DNA from: Acidimicrobiia bacterium
GTDB taxonomy: Bacteria > Actinomycetota > Acidimicrobiia > IMCC26256 > JAOSJM01
Assembly: GCA_027494165.1 (NCBI GenBank)
Contig: JAOSJM010000001.1
Location: 1 to 64,000 of the forward strand
DNA: 64,000 nt
Direction: 5' to 3'
Shown one piece after another: positions 30,001 to 39,644 of the stretch. The first letter of the stretch is position 1; the number at the start of each line of letters is the position of its first letter. Position numbers and translations under genes: made by a program. The notes under the pieces are model-generated. The model did no database searches. It saw only the letters and a program-made list of their open reading frames with translations, and was not told the origin of the DNA.

Positions 30001-30706
30001 CGGCCGGGCGACCCACCGAACCTCCCGGGCTGCCGGCGTCCCGCAAGCCGACGTACGACCTCGTCGGCCTCCTGCGCGACGCCGGCGCCGTGCTCGCCCG
30101 GGCCGACGACGTCGTCGCGGTGTGGGGCGCCACCGCGCCGACCCGGCCGAGCGCGAGGCGGTGATGGCCGTGGTCGCCCGGGCCAACGAGTGCCGGTGGT
30201 GCAGCTTCGTCCATCGCACCTGGGCTCGCGAGGTCGGGCTCGACGCCCGCGAGCTCGAGGCCGCCGTCGGGCTGCGCTGGGAGGACCTCGACCAGACCCG
30301 GCGGACCCGCCTGGCCTGGAGCTGGGCCCGGAGCGTGTCGGCCTTCGGGGCCGTGCCGACCTCGGTGGAGCGGGCGGCCCGGGCCGAGCTCGATGCTCGG
30401 GAGCGTGACGACCTCGATCTCGTCGCGCGGGTGATGACGATCGCCAACCGGGCGGGCAACAGCCTCGACACGATCCTCGCCCGCCTCGCTCGCCGTCCCT
30501 CCGGTCGGAGGCTCACTGCGGGTGAGGCCGTCGCCGGGGTCGCGTTCGCCGCCAGCGTCGTGCCCGCGCTGGGTACGTTCTCGGTGCTCTGGCGACGCGC
30601 CCCGTGGTCGATCGCCCGGGACTTCGTCGCGTTCTCGAGCGCCTTCGCCGCCGAGGTCGCGGGCGAGGCCGGCCCGGCACCGGTGCCGCCTCCGGCCCGG
30701 CGCTGA
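30001..30706 (+). CDS. AhpD/carboxymuconolactone-decarboxylase-like protein, frame-interrupted
   Basis: LPASRKPTYDLVGLLRDAGAVLARADDVVAVWGAT (one frame) + DPAEREAVMAVVARANECRWCSFVHRTWAREVGLDARELE (another); CxxC (CRWC). Confidence 0.65.
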
Positions 30707-30736
30707 GCGAGGGGCTCGGAGGAGGCGGCTGCCCGG

Positions 30737-31801
30737 TCAGGGGTGGTCCCCTCCGGCCTCGTCCCGGTCGACGACGGCGTCGACGAGGCCCCAGCGGAGG
30801 GCGGTCGGTGCCGGGATGGTGTCGCCGGCGAGGGCGAGGTACGCGGTCCGGTGGCGCCCGATGCGGGCCGGGATGCTCGCCGTGCCGCCCGCGCCCGGGA
30901 TGAGCCCCATCGCCACCTCGGGGAGACGGAACGTGGCGTCGGGGGTGGCGAGCACCCGGGCGCAGAAGGCGGGAAGCTCGATCCCCGCGCCCACGCAGCT
31001 CCCGTGCACGACCGCGCCGGCCCGGTCGCCGAGCGCGTGGAGCAGGAGACCGGGGGCGCGGCTCGTGCGGATCCCGTGGGCCGTCACGGGGTCGCGGGTG
31101 GTCCCGAACTGCGACAGGTCGCCCCCGCTGCAGAACGACGGGCCGGTGGAGCGCAGCAGGACGAGCGGGGGCTCGGGGAGCGAGACGAGGGCTCGCAGTA
31201 CGCCGACGAGCGCGTCGCGGGTCGCCGCGTCGTACGCGTGGTGGACGTCCGGCCGGTTCAGCGTGATCGTCACGGTGGTGCCGTCGTCGGAGACGAGGAC
31301 GGGCTGGTCGGCGGGGCGGTGCTCGCGTGGGGGCTGGGCCTGCACCCACGCCGCGAACTCGGGGCCGGCGAGGAGCATGGAGTACGCGAAGGACTCGGCG
31401 GCGACCGCCTCCTCGACGTCGAGCCGCGACCCGAGCCGGAGGACCTCCACGAGGGTGGTCGCCGCCTGTGGTGTCGTCGCGCACGCTGCCGCGATGCGCC
31501 CGACCGTGCCGGCCGGGTCGTCGGTGCGGACCCACCCCGGTGGCTCGGTGTCCCCGCCGGTGAGCAGGACGTCGAAGGCCTCGGGGGCCGGTGCGTCGGC
31601 GGCGACGTGCTCGGCCCAGCCGAGGAACACCCGGGGGGTGGTGGGCCGGACGGCCGGGAGTCGGTCCCAACCTTCACCGTCGCCGAGGTGGACCATGACG
31701 AGCGGCGACGCGTGCTCCGTCACCGGGCGCTCGAGCGCTTCGGGGTCCGCGCGGAGCTCCCGGAGCTGCGCGACCGACAGGGTCTCGGAGCCGTGATCCA
31801 C
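30737..31801 (-). CDS. enoyl-CoA hydratase/isomerase family protein with N-terminal extension
   Basis: VTITLNRPDVHHAYDAATRDALVGVLRAL, GPSFCSGGDLSQFG, GSCVGAGIELPAFCARVLATPDATFRLPEVAMGLIPGAGGT. Confidence 0.85.
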   Translation of the reverse strand: MDHGSETLSVAQLRELRADPEALERPVTEHASPLVMVHLGDGEGWDRLPAVRPTTPRVFLGWAEHVAADAPAPEAFDVLLTGGDTEPPGWVRTDDPAGTVGRIAAACATTPQAATTLVEVLRLGSRLDVEEAVAAESFAYSMLLAGPEFAAWVQAQPPREHRPADQPVLVSDDGTTVTITLNRPDVHHAYDAATRDALVGVLRALVSLPEPPLVLLRSTGPSFCSGGDLSQFGTTRDPVTAHGIRTSRAPGLLLHALGDRAGAVVHGSCVGAGIELPAFCARVLATPDATFRLPEVAMGLIPGAGGTASIPARIGRHRTAYLALAGDTIPAPTALRWGLVDAVVDRDEAGGDHP

Positions 31802-31817
31802 GGGGTTCCTCGCCGGA

Positions 31818-33320
31818 TTGTGCAACGGACCGACCTCAGTGCACGCTGTGACCGTGGCACGACCGCTGGCCGGGTGGACGCTGTCGGCGGCCGGGGACGG
31901 GACGGCCCAAGCGTACGCCGCGCGGCTGCTCGAGGAGCTCGGCGCCCGGGTCGTGACCGATCGCGACGCCCCCGACGTCCGCGGAGCGCTCGCGCCCGGG
32001 GAGCGCGGCGGAGCGCAGACCGCCTCCGACCACGAGATGTGGGCCGCGAGCGGGGCGATGGCGCTCACCGGCGAGGAGGACGGCGCGCCACGCTCGCCGG
32101 GCTGGCCGGTCGCCTCGGCCATGGCCGGCGCGGCGAGCGTGCTGGAGCTGCTCACCGGGTTCCTCGGTGAGTGTGTCCGGGTCGACGGGCCCGCGCTGCT
32201 CGGGGAGCGTGCCGCCCACTCGGGCCTGGGCCGCCGGGGTGCCGTGTCGCCGGGCGGGTCGTGCCGGCTCGTGCGGTGCTCCGACGGGTGGGTCGCCGTC
32301 AACATGGCCCGTCCCGACGACGAGGCGATGGTGCCCGCCTGGCTGGGCTGCCCCGTCGAGGGGGACACCGGAGCGGTCCTGGCCCGAGCCGTCGCCGGGC
32401 GCGAGGCGCACGCGCTCGAGGAGCGAGCGGCGATGCTCGGCCTCCCGGTGGCCCGGCTGGGTTCGCCCGAGGACGTGGCCCGCGACGACCAGGGTCGCGC
32501 CCGGGGGCAGCCGTGGCCGGTGGCCCCGCTCCGGTTCGAGGGCGGAGGAACCGGCGGGGGTCCCGCCCGGCCGGCTCGTCCCCTCGTCGTCGACCTCTCG
32601 TCGCTGTGGGCCGGGCCGCTCTGCGCGAACCTGCTCGGGGCGGCCGGCGCCCGCGTCGTGAAGGTCGAGAGCACGGACCGGCCGGACGGCGCCCGTCGCG
32701 GGCCGCCCTCGTTCTTCGACCTGCTCCACGCCGGGCACGATTCGGTGGCGCTCCCCTTCGACACCGACGACGGCCGGCGGGTGCTGCGGGCGCTGCTCGG
32801 CCGGGCCGACGTGGTGATCGAGTCGTCGCGGCCGCGCGCGATGGAGCAGCTCGGGATCGACCCCCGCGAGCTGGCGGCCACCGGGGTGACCTGGGTGAGC
32901 ATCACCGCCTTCGGGCGGACCGGGCCCTGGTCGAACCGGGTCGGCTTCGGCGACGACGTGGCGGTCGCCGCCGGTCTCGTCGCCGGGCCGGCCGACGCCC
33001 CGTTGTTCTGCGGCGACGCCGTCGCCGATCCGATCGCGGGTCTCCACGCCGCGGTGGGCGCCGTCGCGTCGCGACTGGGCGGTGGCGGGCACGTCGTCGA
33101 CGTCTCGATGCGCGAAGCGGTGGCGTCGGCGCTCGCCCCCGGACGCTCTCCCGAGCTCGTCGCCAGACGCGACCGCGAGGGATGGGTGCTGGACGTCGCC
33201 GGGCGGCCGGTCCCGGTCGCGCCGCCCCGCTCGCGCCCGGCCTCGGGCCGGGCGCGCCCGCTCGGGTCCGACAACGACCGCGTGGTGCGCGAGCTCACCG
33301 GGACCGACCCGTGGCGCTGA
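31818..33320 (+). CDS. CaiB/BaiF (family III) CoA-transferase
   Basis: VVDLSSLWAGPLCANLLGAAGARVVKVESTDRPDGAR, ADVVIESSRPRAMEQLGIDP, GVTWVSITAFGRTGPWSNR. Confidence 0.9.
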   Translation: MCNGPTSVHAVTVARPLAGWTLSAAGDGTAQAYAARLLEELGARVVTDRDAPDVRGALAPGERGGAQTASDHEMWAASGAMALTGEEDGAPRSPGWPVASAMAGAASVLELLTGFLGECVRVDGPALLGERAAHSGLGRRGAVSPGGSCRLVRCSDGWVAVNMARPDDEAMVPAWLGCPVEGDTGAVLARAVAGREAHALEERAAMLGLPVARLGSPEDVARDDQGRARGQPWPVAPLRFEGGGTGGGPARPARPLVVDLSSLWAGPLCANLLGAAGARVVKVESTDRPDGARRGPPSFFDLLHAGHDSVALPFDTDDGRRVLRALLGRADVVIESSRPRAMEQLGIDPRELAATGVTWVSITAFGRTGPWSNRVGFGDDVAVAAGLVAGPADAPLFCGDAVADPIAGLHAAVGAVASRLGGGGHVVDVSMREAVASALAPGRSPELVARRDREGWVLDVAGRPVPVAPPRSRPASGRARPLGSDNDRVVRELTGTDPWR

Positions 33321-34708
33321 TCCTGCGCGATGTCGAGGTCGCCGGAGAGGTCGTCGACGTCACGGTCAGCCAGGGGCTCGTGCGGGAGGTCCGGCCCGGG
33401 CTCAGCCCTTCGGGCGGCGACGACCTCGTCGACGGGCAGGGTGGCGCGCTGCTCCCCGGTCTCCACGACCATCACCTCCACCTGCTGGCCCTGGCGGCCG
33501 CCCAGTCGTCGGTCCGCTGCGGGCCGCCGGAGGTGGCCACCCCCGACGAGCTGGCGACGGCGTTGCGCGCCGCGGTCCGTGATCCCGTCCCCGGGGGGTG
33601 GGTGCGGGGGGTCGGCTACCACGAGAGCGTGGCCGGGTTGCCCGACCGTGACGTGCTCGACGCGTACGTGGCGGCGGTACCCCTGAGAGTCCAGGACCGG
33701 ACCGGCCGGCTGTGGGTGCTCAACAGCGCGGCGATCGAGCGCCTCGGCCTCGAGTCCGCAGACGACGCGTGTATCGAGCGGGACGCGAGCGGGCGGGTGA
33801 CCGGGAGGATCTGGCGGGGCGACGACCTCCTGCGGGAGCGGCTCGGATCCCCACCTCCGGACCTGTCGGTGGTCGGCTCACGGCTCGCCTGCTGGGGCGT
33901 GACGGGCGTCACCGACGCGACCGCCACCAACGACGGGACGAGCGTCGGTCTCCTCGCCGGGGCCCAGCGCACGGGGGCCCTGCCCCAGCGGGTGCGGGTC
34001 ATGGGTCCGCACGGGCTCCGGTTCGACGCCGGCGATCGGCTGGTCCCGGGTGAGGTCAAGGTCCTGCTCGACGAGGACCGCCTGCCCTCGGTCGAGGAGC
34101 TCGGCGCCGTCGTGCGGTCGGCCCACGGGTCGGGCCGTCGCGTCGCCGTCCACTGCGTGACGGCCGCGCAGCTCTTCCTCGCCGTGCAGGCCTTCGAGGA
34201 GGCCGGGGCCCGAGCCGACCGGATCGAGCACGCCAGCGTCGTCCCGGGTGCCGCGGTCGGCGATCTCCGGAGGCTCGGGTTGCGGGTCGTGACCCAGCCC
34301 GGCTTCGTCGCCGAACGTGGCGACCGTTACCGCCGTGACGTCGACGAGCACGACCGGGGCGACCTCTACCCCCTCCGTCGTCTGCTCGCCGCGGGAGTCG
34401 GCGTCGGCGGCTCGACCGACGCCCCGTTCACATCGCCCGATCCGTGGGCGGCCATGCGTGCCGCCGTCGACCGGCGGTGCCGCGACGGCGCGGTGCTGCT
34501 GCCCGGCGAGCGCCTGGCCCCCGCCGAGGCTCTCGGGCTGTTCCTCCGCCATCCCGACGACGTCGGCCGGATCCGACGGGTGGAACCCGGAGCTCCCGCG
34601 GACCTCGTGCTGCTCGGGGCGCCGCTGGGCGTCGTGCTCGAACGTCTCGTCGCGAGCGACGTGGTCCTGACGATGGTCGGGGGCGAGGTGATCCACGACG
34701 CCCGCTGA
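33311..34708 (+). CDS. YtcJ-like metal-dependent amidohydrolase
   Basis: LLPGLHDHHLHLLALA, VAVHCVTAAQ, RIEHASVVP, GGSTDAPFTSPDPWAAMRAAV. Confidence 0.85.
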   Translation: MALILRDVEVAGEVVDVTVSQGLVREVRPGLSPSGGDDLVDGQGGALLPGLHDHHLHLLALAAAQSSVRCGPPEVATPDELATALRAAVRDPVPGGWVRGVGYHESVAGLPDRDVLDAYVAAVPLRVQDRTGRLWVLNSAAIERLGLESADDACIERDASGRVTGRIWRGDDLLRERLGSPPPDLSVVGSRLACWGVTGVTDATATNDGTSVGLLAGAQRTGALPQRVRVMGPHGLRFDAGDRLVPGEVKVLLDEDRLPSVEELGAVVRSAHGSGRRVAVHCVTAAQLFLAVQAFEEAGARADRIEHASVVPGAAVGDLRRLGLRVVTQPGFVAERGDRYRRDVDEHDRGDLYPLRRLLAAGVGVGGSTDAPFTSPDPWAAMRAAVDRRCRDGAVLLPGERLAPAEALGLFLRHPDDVGRIRRVEPGAPADLVLLGAPLGVVLERLVASDVVLTMVGGEVIHDAR

Positions 34709-34732
34709 ACGGGCCGGCGGCGGCGGTGGGTC

Positions 34733-34770
34733 CCTGAGCCGGTGGAGCCGGCGTGGCCGGCGGGCTCAGG
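34733..34770. terminator. stem-loop between convergent genes
   Basis: CCTGAGCC ... GGCTCAGG with nested CCGGC/GCCGG; no U-tract. Confidence 0.45.
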
Positions 34771-35227
34771 ACCTCGGGGTCACGACGAGGACGGTGCCCT
34801 GGGCGGCCGAGGCGAGGCGACCGTCGTTCGTCACCTCGACCCGCACCACCGCCGTGCGGCGGGTGAGCGACAGCACCGTGGCCTCGGCTCGCAGCGCCCC
34901 CTCGCGGACGGGGGCGAGGTAGTTGACCTTGAACTCCGTGGTGGCCGCCCAGGCGCCCTGCTCGATGAGCGGGTAGAGGACGCAGCCGAGGACGTGGTCG
35001 GTGACGGCCGCGAGGACCCCGCCGTGGAGGTTGCCGAACGGGGTCAGGAGCTCGTCGCGCACCGCCGCCTCGGCCACGAGCCGGCCCGGGGTGATGGCGG
35101 TGATGCGCAGGCCGAGGAAGCCGACGAGCCCGCCGGTCTCCGCACCGTGCGCGGCCACGAGGCCGTCGGCGGTCTGCTGGTCGAAGCGCTCGAAGGCCGG
35201 GACCGGCGCGCCGTCCGTCGACGTCAT
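34766..35227 (-). CDS. PaaI-family thioesterase (hotdog fold)
   Basis: LLTPFGNLHGGVLAAVTDHVLGCVLYPLIEQGAWAATTEFKVNYLAPVREG. Confidence 0.9.
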   Translation of the reverse strand: MTSTDGAPVPAFERFDQQTADGLVAAHGAETGGLVGFLGLRITAITPGRLVAEAAVRDELLTPFGNLHGGVLAAVTDHVLGCVLYPLIEQGAWAATTEFKVNYLAPVREGALRAEATVLSLTRRTAVVRVEVTNDGRLASAAQGTVLVVTPRS

Positions 35228-35323
35228 GGCTGCCCTCCTCGCCGGCTGGTCCCGGCCAGCCTGCCACGCGTCGCAGCGACCGCTCCGCCCCGTGCCGTGC
35301 GCCGCGCACCGGCGGGGCGTAGG

Positions 35324-35339
35324 CTGACGTATGCGTCAG
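35324..35339 (+). promoter_or_regulatory. TetR-type inverted repeat upstream of P450
   Basis: CTGACG-TATG-CGTCAG, 53 nt upstream of ATG 35393. Confidence 0.5.
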
Positions 35340-35392
35340 GTCGAGCGGGGAGCCGACCGTCACCCGCCTCCCCGCGAGAGGGGGGAACGCCG

Positions 35393-36598
35393 ATGGAGCC
35401 CGATGCCCGCACCGTCGAGATCCTGACCCTGGAGCGGCTGGACCCCGAGGTCTCCCGGAACCCCCAGCCCTTCTACAAGAAGGTGCGCGACCAGGCCCCG
35501 GTCATACGCACCGAGGGGAGCGTCTCGCTGGCGCGCCACGAGGAGATCGAGCACGCCCTCCGCCACCCCGAGGTGTACTCCTCGGCGATGGGGGCGATCG
35601 GCCTCGGGAACGTGCGGCCGCTCATCCCGCTGCAGATCGACCCGCCCGACCACAAGAAGTACCGCAAGCTCCTCGACCCGCTCTTCGCGCCCCGCCAGAT
35701 GGCGAACCTGGAGGGCGACGTCGTGAAGCTCACCAACGAGCTCATCGACGCCTTCGTCGGGAGGGGCGAGTGCGAGCTCAACGGGGAGCTGGCGGTGCCG
35801 CTCCCCTGCACCGTCTTCCTCCGGCTCCTCGGCCTGCCCCAGGAGGATCTCGGCCTGTTCCTCCGGTTCAAGGACGACATCATCCGACCGGGCGGCGGGG
35901 CGCTCGACCCCTTCGACACCGAGGCGTCCGACCGGATCCGGCGGGAGACCGGCCAGGAGATGTACGCGTACTTCGAGCGGATGCTCGACCAGCGCGAGCA
36001 CGACCCCCGCGACGACCTCCTGACCCGGTTCCTGCACTCCGAGGTCGACGGCGAGCAGCTCACGCGCGAGGAGATCCTCGACATCCTGTTCCTCTTCCTG
36101 ATCGCGGGGCTCGACACCGTCACCGACACCCTCGACTGCTCGTTCGCCTTCCTCGCCCAGCACCCCGACCACCGGCGCCAGATCGCGGAGGACCCGTCGA
36201 TCATCCCCTCGGCGGTGGAGGAGCTGCTGCGGTGGGAGACGCCCGTGCCGGGCGTCGTCCGGATCGCCACCCGCGACACGACGATCGGCGGCTGCCCCGT
36301 CCACCAGGGCGACATCGTGTCGGTGATGATCGGCTCGGCCAACACCGACGAGACCTTCTGGGAGCGAGCACACGAGGTCGACTTCCGCCGCGACCCCAAC
36401 CCCCACCTGGCCTTCGGCGGCGGGGTCCACCGCTGCCTCGGCTCGCACCTGGCCCGCCTGGAGCTCCGGGTCGCCATGCGCGAGTGGCACCGGCGCATCC
36501 CCGAGTACCGGCTGCCCGACGGCGTCGAGCTCGAGTACACCCCGGCGTTGCGCCAAGTCGAGCACCTGCCCCTGGTGTTCGACCGGGTCGTGGCCTGA
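35393..36598 (+). CDS. cytochrome P450
   Basis: LFLFLIAGLDTVTDTLDCSF, EELLRWETPVPG, HLAFGGGVHRCLGSHLARLELRVAM heme motif; gagagggggga upstream. Confidence 0.95.
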   Translation: MEPDARTVEILTLERLDPEVSRNPQPFYKKVRDQAPVIRTEGSVSLARHEEIEHALRHPEVYSSAMGAIGLGNVRPLIPLQIDPPDHKKYRKLLDPLFAPRQMANLEGDVVKLTNELIDAFVGRGECELNGELAVPLPCTVFLRLLGLPQEDLGLFLRFKDDIIRPGGGALDPFDTEASDRIRRETGQEMYAYFERMLDQREHDPRDDLLTRFLHSEVDGEQLTREEILDILFLFLIAGLDTVTDTLDCSFAFLAQHPDHRRQIAEDPSIIPSAVEELLRWETPVPGVVRIATRDTTIGGCPVHQGDIVSVMIGSANTDETFWERAHEVDFRRDPNPHLAFGGGVHRCLGSHLARLELRVAMREWHRRIPEYRLPDGVELEYTPALRQVEHLPLVFDRVVA

Positions 36599-36637
36599 AC
36601 CGGGCCGGGGACCCGGCCGGGCTCCGACGGCGTGCGG

Positions 36638-37486
36638 TCAGCCGCCGAGGTGCTCCCGCACGAGGGCTGCGCCGCGAGCCGTGTCCTCCTGGAGGAGGAA
36701 GTGGCCGCCCTCGACGAGGACGAGGGGGACCCCGGCCCGCTCGGCCTGCCAGCGGAACATCTCGTTCGGGAGCGACGTCGACCTCCCGGCCAGCACCACG
36801 ACCTCGGTCGAGAGGTCGGCCAGGTGGTCCCAGGCGCCACGTCCCCCCACGGGGGTCGGGGCCATCTCGAAGAGCGCGGCCTCCGTCTCGGGCCGGCAGG
36901 CCAGCTCGACCGTGCCGTCGCCACGCTCCACCGTGCCCCAGGCCACGTAGGCCTCGAGCGCCTCGGGGGCCAGCTCCGAGAGCGGCGCCCGCTTCGAGTA
37001 CGCGGCGACCATGCTGGCCCGGTCGGGCCAGACCGCCCGCCGCCGGCGGGCCCCCTCGGCCAGGGGGTTGGAGCGGGCGATGTCGGGGACGTCCGGCACG
37101 GCGATGGCCTCGCACAGGAGCGCGCGACGCAGCAGCCCGGGGCGGGCCCGGTCGAGCAGGACGGTCACCCCGCCTCCCAGCGACTGGCCGACGGCCACCG
37201 CCTCCGTGACCCCGAGGGCGTCGAGCACCGACGCCGCGTCGGCGGCCATCTCGGTCCAGGCCAGGCCCTCGGGATCGTCCGGGACGCCGGTCCCGCCGTG
37301 GCCCCGCAGGTCGACGGCGATCGGCCGGTAGGGGCCGGTGAGCACGCGGGCCATCGGCTCGAACAGGCCGGCGCAGAAGCCGTTGGGGTGCAGGAGCAGG
37401 AGCGGCTCGCCGTCGCCACCCCAGTCGAGCACCCGGATCGTCAGGCCGCCACGGCAGATCCGGTGGACGGTCGGCCCGGGGGTCAC
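36638..37486 (-). CDS. alpha/beta hydrolase
   Basis: LLLLHPNGFCAGLFEPMARVL, VDLRGHGGTG, VGQSLGGGV. Confidence 0.9.
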   Translation of the reverse strand: MTPGPTVHRICRGGLTIRVLDWGGDGEPLLLLHPNGFCAGLFEPMARVLTGPYRPIAVDLRGHGGTGVPDDPEGLAWTEMAADAASVLDALGVTEAVAVGQSLGGGVTVLLDRARPGLLRRALLCEAIAVPDVPDIARSNPLAEGARRRRAVWPDRASMVAAYSKRAPLSELAPEALEAYVAWGTVERGDGTVELACRPETEAALFEMAPTPVGGRGAWDHLADLSTEVVVLAGRSTSLPNEMFRWQAERAGVPLVLVEGGHFLLQEDTARGAALVREHLGG

Positions 37487-38190
37487 GGAGCCACCTCCGG
37501 GGACGTGACCGCGGAGGCGTCGACGGCGACGAACAGGCCCTCGGCCTCGACGAAGCGGGTCGTGCCGTGGGTGCCGGTGCACTCGATGATCAGCTTGCGG
37601 CCGTCACGCTCGCGCAGGCGGGCCCGGAGCTCGAGCTCCTCGCCGACCGGCGTCGGGGCGAGGAACGTGATCGAGAGGCGGCCCGTGTAGCCGAAGGCGC
37701 CCACCACGCCCAGCACGTAGGTCATGGCCTCGTCGACCATGGCCGAGACGATCCCACCGTGGGCTCGACCGGGGGGTCCTTCGTGGGCCGGGCCGAGCTG
37801 GACGCGCCCCACCACCTCCTCGCCCTCGCGAGCGATGCGCAGCCCGACGCCCAACGGGTTGAGCCGACCGGAGACGATCGACTCGGGGAGGAGGTCCAGG
37901 GCTCCGTCCTCGGCCGCGCTCGTCGCCGTCATGGCGTCGTCGATCGCCGCGAAGAAGCGGGCGTGCCTGGCCTCCAGGTCCGCCGTCGTGCGGGCCGGGG
38001 CGGCCTCGATCTCGGGGAGCAGGGCGGCGATCCGCTCCCGCACCCGCGCGAGCAGCTCGGGTCCGGGCCGGTGCTCCACGAGGGCGTGGCCGAGGTTCCG
38101 GACGGTCTCGGCGACGGCCGCCCGGGCCTCGGTCGCCGGGTCGTCCCGGGAGTCGTCGGGCCCGGGGACCTCGCCGGAGTCCCGGGTCAC
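37483..38190 (-). CDS. PaaI-type thioesterase
   Basis: GPPGRAHGGIVSAMVDEAMTYVLGVVGAFGYTGRLSITFLAPTPVGEELELRARLRERDGRKLIIECTGTH. Confidence 0.9.
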   Translation of the reverse strand: MTRDSGEVPGPDDSRDDPATEARAAVAETVRNLGHALVEHRPGPELLARVRERIAALLPEIEAAPARTTADLEARHARFFAAIDDAMTATSAAEDGALDLLPESIVSGRLNPLGVGLRIAREGEEVVGRVQLGPAHEGPPGRAHGGIVSAMVDEAMTYVLGVVGAFGYTGRLSITFLAPTPVGEELELRARLRERDGRKLIIECTGTHGTTRFVEAEGLFVAVDASAVTSPEVAP

Positions 38191-38885
38191 GGGGCTCCGG
38201 TCTCCTCGGCGCCCCGGAAGGCCGCCAGGTCGACCTCGACGAAGAGGCCCTCGCACTCCACGAAGCGGGCGCCGGCGTGGGTTCCCTCGCACTCGATGTG
38301 GAGCCGGCGACCGTCGCGCTCGCGCAGGCGGGCCCGGAACTCGATCTCCTCGCCCATCGGCGTGGGCGCGAGGTAGGTGATCGACAGCGTCCGGGTGAAG
38401 GCCACCCGGCCGAGGATCGGCATCACCGAGCCCATCACCTCGTCGACGATGGCCGACACGATCCCGCCGTGCGCCCGTCCCGGAGCCCCCTGGAACGCGT
38501 GGCCCAGCGTGACCCGGGCGACGGCCTCGTCGCCCTCGCGACGGATCCGCAGCGCGATCCCCATCGGGTTCGCGCTGCCCGAGACCACGGAGTCGGAGAA
38601 GAGGTCCATGCTCTCGCCTTCGGCGAGCACGGGCTGGCTCCCGGGGCTGAGGAACGCGCCGAGGAAGCGCTCGTCGCCCGTGAACCGCTCGGCCTGGGTC
38701 CGGCGAGGGGCCCGCTCGACCTCGGGGAGGACGGCGATGGCGAAGTCGGTGATCCTGGCCACGACCCCGGCGTCGGCACGGTGGCCCACCAGGGCGTGAC
38801 CGAGGCGACGGAGCGCGTCGGCCGCCTCGACGCGACCGGCGGGTGGGGCCTCGGACGGGGACGGTTCCGGTTCGAGCGTGCTCAC
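38187..38885 (-). CDS. PaaI-type thioesterase, tandem paralog of the 37483 gene
   Basis: GAPGRAHGGIVSAIVDEVMGSVMPILGRVAFTRTLSITYLAPTPMGEEIEFRARLRERDGRRLHIECEGTH. Confidence 0.9.
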   Translation of the reverse strand: MSTLEPEPSPSEAPPAGRVEAADALRRLGHALVGHRADAGVVARITDFAIAVLPEVERAPRRTQAERFTGDERFLGAFLSPGSQPVLAEGESMDLFSDSVVSGSANPMGIALRIRREGDEAVARVTLGHAFQGAPGRAHGGIVSAIVDEVMGSVMPILGRVAFTRTLSITYLAPTPMGEEIEFRARLRERDGRRLHIECEGTHAGARFVECEGLFVEVDLAAFRGAEETGAP

Positions 38886-38936
38886 GGCACGAGTTCCTAC
38901 CGCACGGGAACGCTCGCCGTCCTCTCGGGACCGGGC

Positions 38937-39581
38937 TCAGCCGGGCTGCCCGGGGTCGCCGGGGCGGAGGGGCGTGACCGCACCGACCGGGTCGGGCTCG
39001 TCGTCGGAGCGGACGCCCCGCAGGCCGAACCACGTCATCTCGGCGAGCCACGCGGCGAGGCGGTCGGGATCCTCCTCGGCCGTGGGATCGTTGAGGGCCC
39101 GCCGGCTCGTCGACTCGGCCATCCCGACGATGGCGTGCGCGAGCACCCGGCGGTGCTCGGACGAAGCGTCGATCTCGATGAGCGTCGTGATCTCGTCGAC
39201 GACCTGGCGCAGCCAGCGGTCGGCCACCTCGGCGAACTCGGGGTCGTTGCGCACCGAGGCGCCGAACAGCAGGCGGAAGGACGTGCGGTTCCCCATGACG
39301 TAGCGGAAGTACGCCGCGAAGCCCAGCTCGACCCGGCCCCGGCCCGTCTCGGCCCGCCCGGTCCCGCTGCGGACCGCCCGCAGGAGCTCGCCTCCCACGT
39401 CTTCCAGCAGCTCGAGGTAGAGGGCCCGCTTCGACGGGAAGTGCTGGTAGAGGACGGGTTTGGTGACCCCGGCGGCGTCGGCCACGTCGTCCATGGACGT
39501 CGCGTGGAACCCGCGCTGGCCGAACACGTCACGGGCGACGTCGAGGAGCTGGCGGCGGCGTTGCTCGGCCGGGAGGCGCAT
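38937..39581 (-). CDS. TetR/AcrR-family transcriptional regulator
   Basis: MRLPAEQRRRQLLDVARDVFGQRGFHATSMDDVADAAGVTKPVLYQHFPSKRALYLELLE. Confidence 0.95.
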   Translation of the reverse strand: MRLPAEQRRRQLLDVARDVFGQRGFHATSMDDVADAAGVTKPVLYQHFPSKRALYLELLEDVGGELLRAVRSGTGRAETGRGRVELGFAAYFRYVMGNRTSFRLLFGASVRNDPEFAEVADRWLRQVVDEITTLIEIDASSEHRRVLAHAIVGMAESTSRRALNDPTAEEDPDRLAAWLAEMTWFGLRGVRSDDEPDPVGAVTPLRPGDPGQPG

Positions 39582-39644
39582 GGCGTCCGGAGGCTACACG
39601 GCCCCCGGCCCGGCGCGCCCCGGGCGAGCGTGGCCGGTCCGGGC

